From Candidatus Tepidiaquacellales bacterium UBA6667 (GTDB taxonomy: Bacteria > Bacteroidota > Ignavibacteria > Tepidaquicellales > Tepidaquicellaceae): a stretch of DNA of 17,219 nucleotides. Below are positions 7,186 through 14,080 of the stretch, in pieces. The notes beneath the pieces are model-generated. The model saw only the letters and a program-made list of their open reading frames with translations. It was not told where the DNA came from and did not search any database. Position 1 is the first letter of the stretch. The number at the start of each line of letters is the position of its first letter. The DNA is taken from assembly GCA_002455255.1 (NCBI GenBank), contig DKKL01000040.1:73269-90487 (forward strand). Reading direction: 5' to 3'. The position numbers and the translations under genes were made by a program.

Positions 7186-7220
7186 ATAATTGTGAGAATA
7201 TGGATTTATAACACAATTAT
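7186..7220. promoter_or_regulatory. Inverted repeat ATAATTGTG-N17-CACAATTAT, candidate operator
   Basis: Two perfect 9-bp arms (7186-7194 and 7212-7220) flank a 17-nt spacer. The element begins 5 bp upstream of the -35 box of the putative rpsU promoter, a place suited to a regulator site. No T-run follows on either strand, which argues against a terminator for the upstream TPR gene. Confidence 0.4.
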
Positions 7221-7400
7221 CCAAAACAATTTTTTTGATGTTAAAACAAACTAAAATTTATCGACTTTAAAAGAATTTATTTAATTCTATTTATCAATCC
7301 CTAATTTTATTTTTCTATTAAATCAATCTTTTAAACAAATCAAAGTTTATTATTTATTTAAATAGTGCTAAGATTTTTTATTTTTTCTGTATTATTTGTG

Positions 7401-7430
7401 TAATTCGATTAATTCGTGGTAATTCGTGGT
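7401..7430. repeat. Short tandem repeat of TAATTCGTGG units
   Basis: Three adjacent units start at 7401 (TAATTCGAT), 7410 (TAATTCGTGG) and 7420 (TAATTCGTGG). A degraded fourth copy (GTG) precedes them and a T follows. On the minus strand this reads as repeated CCACGAATTA. From memory, similar CCACGGATTACACGGATTA-type strings occur as dispersed intergenic elements in many bacterial genomes, so this may be an A/T-shifted member. Confidence 0.5.
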
Positions 7431-7501
7431 GAAGAATTTTATATTATTTTGGACAGTTTTGTATAAAATTTCTTAGATTTGATTGGTTCTGAATTTGGAA
7501 A

Positions 7502-8641
7502 TTATTTATAAGGGGTTTGGAGGAAGCGGTTTGCGGAGGTGTGGGAGTTGTCAAAATTTTCCAATGATAAGACTTTTTTGTATGCGTTAATGGCATTATC
7601 CCTTTCACCGAGTTTATCATAATACATCCCCAAAAGTAGATAGTTATATGCTGTGTATGCATCAGGTTTTATACCGTTAGCATCTGAGATTTCATTCAAT
7701 TTTTGTATATAAGGATAAGCTTCAGCTATTCTTCCTAACTCACTTAAAGATAAAGCGATATAGTAGTTTCCTTCACGCTTTAGATTAATAATATTATAAC
7801 CAGCTAAATTACTATCCGATTTAAGAATTATCCCATTCCAAGTCTTATAAACTGAATCCCATAATCCCCTTCTTGTATATGACCTGGCTAAATATCTTTC
7901 GAATAACGAATTATTTGGAAATTTGTTTAACAATATTCGCGAATGTTTTTCTGCCTCTTCAAAATTTTTTTCATAATTTAAATATAAATATACTAATATA
8001 CTCCTCGCTTCATTTTTTGCAAATCGTGAATTATCTGCTGCATCTTGTATCTGAAACAATCCTTTTGATTTATTTCCTGATGGAAACAATATCATTAATG
8101 GTTTCACAAACGGATATTTATCCGGTACGTATTCCGCAAAATAATTATATAAACCAATTCCAAAGGAAATGTCTTTATCATTTGGGTTAAGTTCACTTGC
8201 AGTTCCAAATAAATTTAATGCTTCCCGACCGTCTTCTGCTGCTTTTAACCAACTATCTCTCATACTTCTCACTAATCCACGATAGCCAATAGCACCGCCT
8301 TTATAAAACAATGCTGTGAAATCATTATCGTTTTTATCTAAAATTTTATCTGTTACTTCTATCACTTTATCGACTGATTTTATAAAATTTGCATCGTTTG
8401 ATTCATTTTCCTTATCTAAATTTATTTTCCACCATTCTATTATCATTTTAAAAAAATATCCCTGTGGGTTTTCAGGGTTTTTTAAAATTATCTCATCAAA
8501 AATCATCGTTGCTGAATCAAACTTTATATCGTAAATATAATTTATACCTTTTTCAAGATTTGGATCGCTATTTTGAGAATGTGATTTTTCCTGAAAACTA
8601 AAAATATATATTATTAATATTAAAAAACTAAATTGTCTCAT
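7502..8641 (-). CDS. Secreted or lipid-facing TPR-repeat protein of unknown role
   Basis: The 379-residue protein opens with a hydrophobic signal sequence (about residues 4-16, likely cleavage near 22 after S-H-S), so it is exported, probably to the periplasm; no lipobox cysteine is seen. The rest is helical with degenerate tetratricopeptide repeats: Y-D-I-K-F-D-S-A-T-M-I-F-D-E-I-I-L-K-N-P near the start, a middle R-S-I-L-V-Y-L-Y-L-N-Y-E-K-N-F-E-E-A-E-K segment, and a good C-terminal repeat (G-E-R-D-N-A-I-N-A-Y-K-K-V-L-S-L). TPR proteins mediate protein contacts; no enzyme motif is visible. It is divergent from hisS and stands alone, 382 nt from rpsU. No terminator was found after it. Confidence 0.75.
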   Translation of the reverse strand: MRQFSFLILIIYIFSFQEKSHSQNSDPNLEKGINYIYDIKFDSATMIFDEIILKNPENPQGYFFKMIIEWWKINLDKENESNDANFIKSVDKVIEVTDKILDKNDNDFTALFYKGGAIGYRGLVRSMRDSWLKAAEDGREALNLFGTASELNPNDKDISFGIGLYNYFAEYVPDKYPFVKPLMILFPSGNKSKGLFQIQDAADNSRFAKNEARSILVYLYLNYEKNFEEAEKHSRILLNKFPNNSLFERYLARSYTRRGLWDSVYKTWNGIILKSDSNLAGYNIINLKREGNYYIALSLSELGRIAEAYPYIQKLNEISDANGIKPDAYTAYNYLLLGMYYDKLGERDNAINAYKKVLSLENFDNSHTSANRFLQTPYK

Positions 8642-8676
8642 TATAATTAAAAATACAAATTTTCCCTTCTAAGTTT

Positions 8677-8692
8677 GATTTAATAATAAATC
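8677..8692. repeat. 16-bp palindrome in the divergent TPR/hisS promoter region
   Basis: GATTTA-ATAA-TAAATC is a perfect 6-bp inverted repeat. It lies between the two divergent genes, about 35 nt upstream of the TPR start and 22 nt before the hisS upstream promoter element. It could be a regulator site or chance in A/T-rich DNA. Confidence 0.25.
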
Positions 8693-8713
8693 TTATTTAA
8701 TTTGTTTCATAAT

Positions 8714-8746
8714 TTTGTTAACTCTTTTATCTGACTTTTAGTTTTG
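8714..8746 (+). promoter_or_regulatory. Putative hisS promoter of Bacteroidota type
   Basis: TTTG (8714-8717), a 21-nt spacer and TAGTTTTG (8739-8746) match the TTTG/TAnnTTTG promoter described for Bacteroides and Flavobacterium. Transcription would start near 8753, about 17 nt before the hisS ATG. Confidence 0.5.
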
Positions 8747-8769
8747 TAAATTTAAAAATAATTTTGAAA

Positions 8770-10020
8770 ATGTTACAAAAACCTAAAGGAACTTTTGATA
8801 TATTACCTGATGAATTATATAAAAGAAATTTTATTTATAATCTAATCAGAGAAACATTAAGTTCATTTAATTTTAAAGAAATTCTGACACCGGTTTTCGA
8901 ATCAACCGAACTTTTCAAAAGAGGTATAGGCGAAGAAACAGATATCGTATCAAAAGAAATGTATTCTTTTAATGAAGATAAATTTACTTTGAGACCGGAA
9001 CTTACAGCACCTGTTATAAGAGCATATTTAGAAAACAGTTTATATAATGAATCCCCAGTTAAAAAATTATTTTACATTAGTAATCTGTTCAGAGCAGAGC
9101 GACCACAAAAAGGAAGATATAGAGAGTTTTGGCAATTTGGTGCGGAGATAATCGGAAGCGATGATATTTTATCTGATGCAGAAATTATTTTAATTCCTGA
9201 TTTGATTTTGAAAAAACTTGGGATTAATGACTTTGTAGTTAAGATTAATAATATCGGGAACACCGAAGAAAGAACAGAGTATGTATCAGACTTGAAAACA
9301 TACCTTTTGAAATTTGAAAATGAACTATCGGAAACAAGTAAAATCAGACTTTATAAAAATCCTTTGAGAATATTAGATACGAAAATTGAAAAAGAAAAAG
9401 ATATTTTAGTAAATGCACCTTTAATAAAAAATTATCTTAAAGCTGAGACCAAAGAAAAATTTGAAAAGCTTTTAAATATTTTACAAAAACTAAATGTAAA
9501 CTTTGAACAAGATGATAAACTTGTAAGAGGGTTAGATTATTATTCGCAGACAACTTTTGAGTTTCAGTCAACAAAGCTCGGCTCTCAAAATGCTATTTTA
9601 GGTGGTGGAAGATATGATAAACTTATTGAACTGCTCGGCGGAAAGCCGACACCGGCAATAGGTTTTGCAATGGGCATTGAACGACTTCTTATAATTTTAG
9701 AAGAAAATAATTTTACATTTCCAAAACAAAAAAATCCCGATATTTACATAATCACATCAGGTGAAGCGGCAAAATTATATTCATTAAATATAACAAACGA
9801 TTTAAGATCGAACGGAATTATTACAGAAACTGATTTGCTAAACCGAAGTATTAAATCTCAAATGAAAGAAGCTGACAGATTAAAATCAAAATTTGTTTTA
9901 ATTTTAGGTGATAATGAATTATCTTCAGGAATTGTAAAATTGAAAAAAATGGATACAGGAAATGAGACAGATGTTGAACTTAATAAAATTGAAAAAATAA
10001 AAGAACTAATTACAAATTGA
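8770..10020 (+). CDS. hisS: Histidyl-tRNA synthetase
   Basis: This class II cytoplasmic synthetase attaches histidine to tRNA-His. Counted from the ATG at 8770 it is 416 residues, close to the usual 420-430. Visible: K-G-T-F-D-I-L-P near the start, R-P-E-L-T-A (75-80), motif 2 with L-F-R-A-E-R-P-Q-K-G-R-Y-R-E-F (106-120), the histidine-specific R-G-L-D-Y-Y (253-258) and motif 3 around A-I-G-F-A-M-G-I-E-R-L (296-306). The anticodon-binding domain starts near 323. A TTG six bases upstream (8764) is in frame but adds only two residues; the ATG is preferred because the conserved N-terminus begins there and a promoter lies just upstream. No Shine-Dalgarno sequence. A small unknown gene follows after 45 nt. 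Confidence 0.97.
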   Translation: MLQKPKGTFDILPDELYKRNFIYNLIRETLSSFNFKEILTPVFESTELFKRGIGEETDIVSKEMYSFNEDKFTLRPELTAPVIRAYLENSLYNESPVKKLFYISNLFRAERPQKGRYREFWQFGAEIIGSDDILSDAEIILIPDLILKKLGINDFVVKINNIGNTEERTEYVSDLKTYLLKFENELSETSKIRLYKNPLRILDTKIEKEKDILVNAPLIKNYLKAETKEKFEKLLNILQKLNVNFEQDDKLVRGLDYYSQTTFEFQSTKLGSQNAILGGGRYDKLIELLGGKPTPAIGFAMGIERLLIILEENNFTFPKQKNPDIYIITSGEAAKLYSLNITNDLRSNGIITETDLLNRSIKSQMKEADRLKSKFVLILGDNELSSGIVKLKKMDTGNETDVELNKIEKIKELITN

Positions 10021-10065
10021 TAATGATATTAATAATGATTTAACATGAAAAAACTGAATAAATAA

Positions 10066-10473
10066 ATGAGAACAAAATCAGTTAGACCAGAAAAAACCAA
10101 ATTTGAATATCTTTTGAATATATCAAATCAATTTGATAATTTGAAAGGTCTTGATTATATTTTATTTGATTTTCAGACAACAAAAGAATTTGTAACATAT
10201 GAATATATAATAAGCGTCATAGTAAAACATTCACCGGAAAAGAAAAACCTGATTTTCAAAATAGAAGGACTTTCTGCTCCTATAGTATCATTTTCAAATT
10301 CAGGAAATGCCGGATTTCAATACAAATTATTTGAAAACCCAAAATCAGATTATGAAATTACATTTGTAAATAATAAAAGAGTAAAAAATATTTTCACTAT
10401 AAGACTTGATAAGGATGATTTGAGAATTAAAAAATCTCCATCCGGAAAATTTATTAATATAACAATAAATTAA
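10066..10473 (+). CDS. Conserved-looking small protein of unknown function between hisS and lgt
   Basis: I do not recognise this 135-residue protein. It has no signal peptide, no membrane segment and no cysteines. It begins with a basic stretch (R-T-K-S-V-R-P-E-K-T-K), then alternates short hydrophobic strands with charged turns: Y-I-L-F-D-F (51-56 region), Y-I-I-S-V-I-V-K, L-I-F-K-I-E-G, Y-E-I-T-F-V-N-N-K-R-V-K-N-I-F-T-I-R-L, and a final K-F-I-N-I-T-I-N. This suggests a mostly beta, cytoplasmic fold. Codon use resembles its neighbours. Its TAA overlaps the lgt ATG by one base (TAATG), so it is translationally linked to lgt and likely a real gene in the hisS-lgt transcript. Confidence 0.65.
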   Translation: MRTKSVRPEKTKFEYLLNISNQFDNLKGLDYILFDFQTTKEFVTYEYIISVIVKHSPEKKNLIFKIEGLSAPIVSFSNSGNAGFQYKLFENPKSDYEITFVNNKRVKNIFTIRLDKDDLRIKKSPSGKFINITIN

Positions 10474-11261
10474 TGTATCCAAAACTTTTTGAAATAGGAC
10501 CTGTTCCTGTATATAGCTATGGATTAATGCTTGGAATAGCATTTTTAATAGCCAATTCACTTTTATCAAAAGAGTTAAAAAGGAATAATATGGATGAAGG
10601 TATTGGTCCATCCGTAACATTTATAGCTCTCATAGCAGGTCTTTTAGGATCTAAATTGTTTTACATACTAGAAGAATGGAATTTCGGAAGCGGAATATCA
10701 TTCTCAGCCATGCTTAAACCGGATATATTATTTTCACCATCCGGGCTGACTTTCTACGGAGGATTGATATGTGCGACAATTTCATTATTTATATTTTGCA
10801 GAATAAAAAAAATTCAGGTGTTTAATTTATTTGATATGCTTGCACCCGGAGTTGCCTTGGCATATGGAATTGCAAGAATTGGATGTCATTTGTCAGGAGA
10901 TGGAGATTATGGAATAGCAGTGAATGGGACAATGTGGGAATTTATTGGATATTCTTATGCAAATGGAACGATACCTACCGCTCCCGGCGTTTTAGTTCAT
11001 CCTACTCCTTTATATGAACTCACCGTTGCCGTTATTATATTTTTATTTTTATGGAATATGAGGACAAAAAAGAAATTTACAGGAGAGATATTTGCTTTTT
11101 ATTTAATATTAACCGGACTATCAAGATTACTTGTAGAATTTATAAGATTAAACCCACTTGTAATATTCGGCTTATCACAAGCACAATTGATATCAATTGG
11201 AATGATAATAATAGGCATTTTGATATTTATATTAAAATCAAACAGAGAGAAAAAAGTTTAG
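10473..11261 (+). CDS. lgt: Prolipoprotein diacylglyceryl transferase
   Basis: This 262-residue inner-membrane enzyme moves diacylglycerol from phosphatidylglycerol to the lipobox cysteine of prolipoproteins. About seven membrane segments are visible. Family landmarks: G-P-V-P-V-Y-S-Y-G-L (9-18), G-L-T-F-Y-G-G-L (91-98), R-I-G-C-H-L-S-G-D-G-D-Y-G (135-147, including the essential Arg and the GDGDYG variant found in Bacteroidetes-like enzymes), H-P-T-P-L-Y-E (176-182) and G-L-S-R-L-L-V-E-F-I-R (215-225). Tyr95 stands where E. coli has His103; this YGG form is familiar in other lineages and is not a sign of decay. The start overlaps the upstream stop by one base. Confidence 0.96.
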   Translation: MYPKLFEIGPVPVYSYGLMLGIAFLIANSLLSKELKRNNMDEGIGPSVTFIALIAGLLGSKLFYILEEWNFGSGISFSAMLKPDILFSPSGLTFYGGLICATISLFIFCRIKKIQVFNLFDMLAPGVALAYGIARIGCHLSGDGDYGIAVNGTMWEFIGYSYANGTIPTAPGVLVHPTPLYELTVAVIIFLFLWNMRTKKKFTGEIFAFYLILTGLSRLLVEFIRLNPLVIFGLSQAQLISIGMIIIGILIFILKSNREKKV

Positions 11262-11283
11262 AACATACTTATAATTTAATTCC

Positions 11284-11314
11284 TTGAAAAAGATTTAAAT
11301 TATTGGTATTTTTG
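11284..11314 (+). promoter_or_regulatory. Putative rpmH promoter (TTGAAA-N17-TATTTTTG)
   Basis: TTGAAA (11284-11289), a 17-nt spacer and TATTTTTG (11307-11314) fit both a sigma-70-like and the Bacteroidota TTG-N20-TAnnTTTG pattern. The start would be near 11321, about 10 nt before the rpmH ATG. The same two hexamers at the same spacing precede rpsU. Confidence 0.55.
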
Positions 11315-11330
11315 GAGTTATAGAAAAAAT

Positions 11331-11492
11331 ATGAAAAGAACATTTCAACCAAGCAACAGAAAAAGAAAAAATAAACACGGTTTCAGAGAGAGAATGTCAA
11401 CCAAAAATGGCCGTAAAGTATTATCAAGAAGACGTGCCAAAGGAAGACATAAACTTACAGTAAGCGACGAATATACAAGAGATAACAGGTAA
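11331..11492 (+). CDS. rpmH: 50S ribosomal protein bL34
   Basis: This is a 53-residue, very basic protein. It carries the bL34 sequence pattern M-K-R-T-F-Q-P-S-N-R-K-R-K, then H-G-F-R-E-R-M-S-T-K-N-G-R-K-V-L and R-R-R-A-K-G-R-H-K-L. The core is full length, with a short acidic C-terminal extension (S-D-E-Y-T-R-D-N-R) compared with the 44-46 residues common elsewhere; slightly longer versions occur in Bacteroidetes. It has its own promoter and is followed by rnpA after 5 nt, the classic rpmH-rnpA order. Confidence 0.97.
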   Translation: MKRTFQPSNRKRKNKHGFRERMSTKNGRKVLSRRRAKGRHKLTVSDEYTRDNR

Positions 11493-11497
11493 ATTTT

Positions 11498-11935
11498 ATG
11501 AAACCCGTGATATCAAATGGGAATGTTTATAAAAAAACATTACCAAAAATTGAAATTATCAAAGGGTTTGAAAAATTTAAAAATGTTATTTTTAAATCTC
11601 GTAAAATTTCCACAGAGAATTTTAAAGTTTATTTAAATTTAGAACTTTTAAAAGATTGCCCACCAGATTTTCCGGTAAAGGTGGGCTTTTTAATTTCTAA
11701 GAAACACTTTAAATTAGCTGTTAAAAGAAATTACCTCAAAAGGATTCTGAAAGAATTATATAGAAAAAATAAATCCTTATTGGAAATTCCTACCGGATAT
11801 CAGGTTAATCTTGTTTTTACTTTTTCTGACCTTGCACTTGAAAATGAAAAAAGATATTCTAATCTGAACTATACTGATTCTATTATTGAGTTTACTGATT
11901 TGATGCGTGAAATAAATAAATTTCTTAAGAAATGA
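11498..11935 (+). CDS. rnpA: Ribonuclease P protein component
   Basis: The protein subunit of RNase P helps the catalytic RNA remove tRNA 5' leaders. At 145 residues it is a little longer than the usual 110-130, with an N-terminal extension before K-K-T-L-P-K-I-E. The RNA-binding signature is clear: K-L-A-V-K-R-N-Y-L-K-R-I-L-K-E (72-86), i.e. the RNR-type helix with R77, N78, K81 and R82. Upstream the beta strand V-G-F-L-I-S-K-K (62-69) also fits. It lies 5 nt after rpmH and overlaps yidD by 4 nt (ATGA). Confidence 0.93.
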   Translation: MKPVISNGNVYKKTLPKIEIIKGFEKFKNVIFKSRKISTENFKVYLNLELLKDCPPDFPVKVGFLISKKHFKLAVKRNYLKRILKELYRKNKSLLEIPTGYQVNLVFTFSDLALENEKRYSNLNYTDSIIEFTDLMREINKFLKK

Positions 11936-12171
11936 AATTAACAACACCGTTTATTCTATTGATTAAGTTTTATAAGTTTGCCATCTCCCCTCTCTTCCCG
12001 GCAAGCTGTAAATATTATCCTTCTTGCTCTCAATATGCAATTGAATCACTACAAAAACGAGGTCTGATAACCGGTATGTTTCTTAGCGTTAAAAGAATTT
12101 TAAAATGTAATCCTTTTTCATCAGGTGGTTTTGATCCTGTTCCTCTAAAACATAAAAATAAGAATTTATAA
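11932..12171 (+). CDS. yidD: YidD, membrane protein insertion efficiency factor
   Basis: This 79-residue protein matches the YidD pattern throughout: Y-K-F-A-I-S-P-L-F-P-A-S-C-K-Y-Y-P-S-C-S-Q-Y-A (14-36) with both conserved cysteines, then G-L-I-T-G and R-I-L-K-C-N-P-F-S-S-G-G-F-D-P-V-P (55-71). YidD is a small membrane-associated protein that assists YidC/Sec insertion. It overlaps rnpA by 4 nt and is 6 nt from yidC, the usual gene order. Confidence 0.96.
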   Translation: MKLTTPFILLIKFYKFAISPLFPASCKYYPSCSQYAIESLQKRGLITGMFLSVKRILKCNPFSSGGFDPVPLKHKNKNL

Positions 12172-12177
12172 TTATAA

Positions 12178-14061
12178 ATGGATAAAAAAACTATATCAGC
12201 TTTTGTTTTAATTGGGTTAGTATTAATAGGCTGGCTTTATTGGACTTCTTCTCAACAACAAAAACTTCAACCGCAGAAACAAAATGATACAACTTCTCAA
12301 GTAGTAACTCAAACTGATACTTCTGCAACAACTACTCAAAATTTAAAAAGTAATACTGATACGATAACTATCAGACAAGATACAATAAAAAATGATTCTT
12401 TAAAAAAGGATTTTAGTACTTATTCAAATGAATTCGGAAGTCAGTTTTACAATAAATCAATTAAATTTCAGACTGATATCAATGCCTTGCAAAGAAAAAA
12501 TATAATTATAGAAAATGAAGTTGCAATAATGGAATTTACTGATTTTGGAGGAACTCTTGAAAAATACACAACTAAAAAATTTAACACATGGGACGGAGTT
12601 CCGGTACAGTTGGTGGATTGGAAACGCGGAAAAGAGCTTCACTTGATATTTACTTCAAAAGACGGAAAACTTGTAAACACAAGAGATTTGGTCTTTTCTT
12701 CAACTTATTCCGAATGGCAAAAAGTAGATTTAACAAAAGATTCCAGTTTTAAACTGACATATGTTTTGAATATTGATTCTGCCGGTTCACAACAGATTAA
12801 AGTTACTTATACATTTTTTAAAAATTCCTATGAATTTGACGCACAATATGAATTTGTAAATTCAAATTTATTTATTGCCGATGCTAAATATCAGTTAGTT
12901 TGGGGCAGTTCATTGAATTTAACTGAGTTCCGCAGTACTGAAGAAGCAAGTTTTGAACAGGCGTATGCTTATATGGGTGCAGAACTTGCCGATCTTGATG
13001 CTGAAGATTTTAATCAAGAATATAAAGCTGATTATAACGGGAATACTGACTATGTTGCTACAAGAAATAAATATTTCGGTATATTCCTTATTCCGGAAAG
13101 CAGAAAAGGTGATGGAGCGTATCTTACAGGATATAAAATCCCCCTCAAAGATGAAGGTTTAAGAAAAGAATATTCCATTGCTTTGAAAATGGATATCAAA
13201 AATGATAAAGTAAATTCCGACAAGTTTATAATACTTTTGACACCGATTGATTATAATATTTTAAAAAGTTACGATAGAGAGCTGCAATTAGTTAACCGAT
13301 TCCCTCTTGATTTTATCGTTAGACCAATCGCTCAATGGTTTATTATTCCATTCTTCACATTTTTACATAATTTTATTCCGAATTATGGTGTTGTTATTAT
13401 AATTTTTGCACTTGTATTAAAAATTTTGTTGAATCCATTGACAAAAAAACAAATGGATTCTATGAAAAGATTGGGTGAATTAAGTCCAAAAATGACTGCG
13501 ATTAGAGAAAAGTTTAAAGATGACCCGGTGAAGATGAATGAGCAGATTATGAAAATGTATAAGGAAGAAAAGATTAACCCAATGGGTGGATGTATTCCTA
13601 TGTTATTGCAGTTGCCTATTCTTTATGCTTTATTTGCGGTTTTCAGTTCTACAATTGAACTTAGGCAACAACCGTTTATCTTATGGATAACAGATTTAGC
13701 GGCACCGGATGTTATTTTTAATTTATCTTTTAAGATTCCTCTTTTTGGAATTGATCAGGTCTCCGGTTTAGCTACGCTTATGGGTATCACAATGTTTATA
13801 CAACAAAAAATGACAGTTACTGATCCAAAACAAAAGGCACTTGTATTCATTATGCCGATAATGTTAACTCTGTTATTTTTTAGTTTTCCATCAGGTTTAA
13901 ATTTATATTATTTTACATTTAATCTTTTATCTATAATTCAACAGTATTATGATAAAAAATATAAAAAACCGAAAGATTTTACGAAAGGTACAAATACCGG
14001 TGAAGTAAAAAATGTTTCTTTCCAGGAAGTGAAAAATAAATTTCAGAAAAAGAAAAAATAA
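12178..14061 (+). CDS. yidC: YidC membrane protein insertase
   Basis: This 627-residue inner-membrane insertase has the Gram-negative architecture: TM1 (7-23), a Gln/Thr-rich linker (about 25-75), a large periplasmic beta domain (about 90-360) and the Oxa1 core (about 375-590). Core landmarks: N-Y-G-V-V-I-I-I-F-A-L-V-L-K-I-L-L-N-P-L (402-421), cytoplasmic helical hairpin (M-K-R-L-G-E-L-S-P-K and so on), N-P-M-G-G-C-I-P-M-L-L-Q-L-P and F-S-F-P-S-G-L-N-L-Y-Y. Lys415 replaces the groove arginine of E. coli YidC (R366), which keeps the positive charge. The C-terminus is strongly basic (K-N-K-F-Q-K-K-K-K), a tail that can bind ribosomes. It lies 6 nt after yidD. Confidence 0.97.
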   Translation: MDKKTISAFVLIGLVLIGWLYWTSSQQQKLQPQKQNDTTSQVVTQTDTSATTTQNLKSNTDTITIRQDTIKNDSLKKDFSTYSNEFGSQFYNKSIKFQTDINALQRKNIIIENEVAIMEFTDFGGTLEKYTTKKFNTWDGVPVQLVDWKRGKELHLIFTSKDGKLVNTRDLVFSSTYSEWQKVDLTKDSSFKLTYVLNIDSAGSQQIKVTYTFFKNSYEFDAQYEFVNSNLFIADAKYQLVWGSSLNLTEFRSTEEASFEQAYAYMGAELADLDAEDFNQEYKADYNGNTDYVATRNKYFGIFLIPESRKGDGAYLTGYKIPLKDEGLRKEYSIALKMDIKNDKVNSDKFIILLTPIDYNILKSYDRELQLVNRFPLDFIVRPIAQWFIIPFFTFLHNFIPNYGVVIIIFALVLKILLNPLTKKQMDSMKRLGELSPKMTAIREKFKDDPVKMNEQIMKMYKEEKINPMGGCIPMLLQLPILYALFAVFSSTIELRQQPFILWITDLAAPDVIFNLSFKIPLFGIDQVSGLATLMGITMFIQQKMTVTDPKQKALVFIMPIMLTLLFFSFPSGLNLYYFTFNLLSIIQQYYDKKYKKPKDFTKGTNTGEVKNVSFQEVKNKFQKKKK

Positions 14062-14080
14062 AACTATATGAAATCTTAAA

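Larger units (their letters stand above)
7120..7501. other. Intergenic region between the TPR gene and rpsU (382 nt)
   Basis: This very A/T-rich stretch has no supportable reading frame. From the rpsU side it holds the Shine-Dalgarno sequence, a putative promoter overlapping one inverted repeat, a second inverted repeat, about 180 nt (7221-7400) in which I see nothing specific, a tandem TAATTCGTGG repeat (7401-7430), and about 70 nt of plain 3' flank of the TPR gene. No terminator hairpin for the TPR gene was found. Confidence 0.6.

Noticed and set aside
7217..7225. DnaA-box-like TTATCCAAA near rpsU
   Set aside because: One mismatch to the consensus, no cluster of further boxes, and it overlaps the arm of an inverted repeat; an origin is not supported.
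8764..8769. TTG start for hisS adding Met-Lys before the ATG
   Set aside because: It adds only two residues; the ATG at 8770 begins the conserved N-terminus and is the simpler choice.
10755..10757. Lgt with Tyr95 in place of the E. coli His103, possible loss of function
   Set aside because: The YGG form is seen in intact Lgt of other lineages, and the other key residues (R135, HPTPLYE, R218, E222) are present.
11314..11317. GGAG before rpmH as a Shine-Dalgarno sequence
   Set aside because: It is 13 nt from the ATG, too far, and its first G completes the TAnnTTTG promoter element.
11262..11330. Possible oriC upstream of rpmH
   Set aside because: Only 69 nt, no DnaA boxes and no dnaA gene nearby; a promoter explains it.
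12953..13162. 69-codon frame inside yidC in another frame
   Set aside because: Contained in the intact periplasmic domain of yidC, with no independent start signal or recognisable product.
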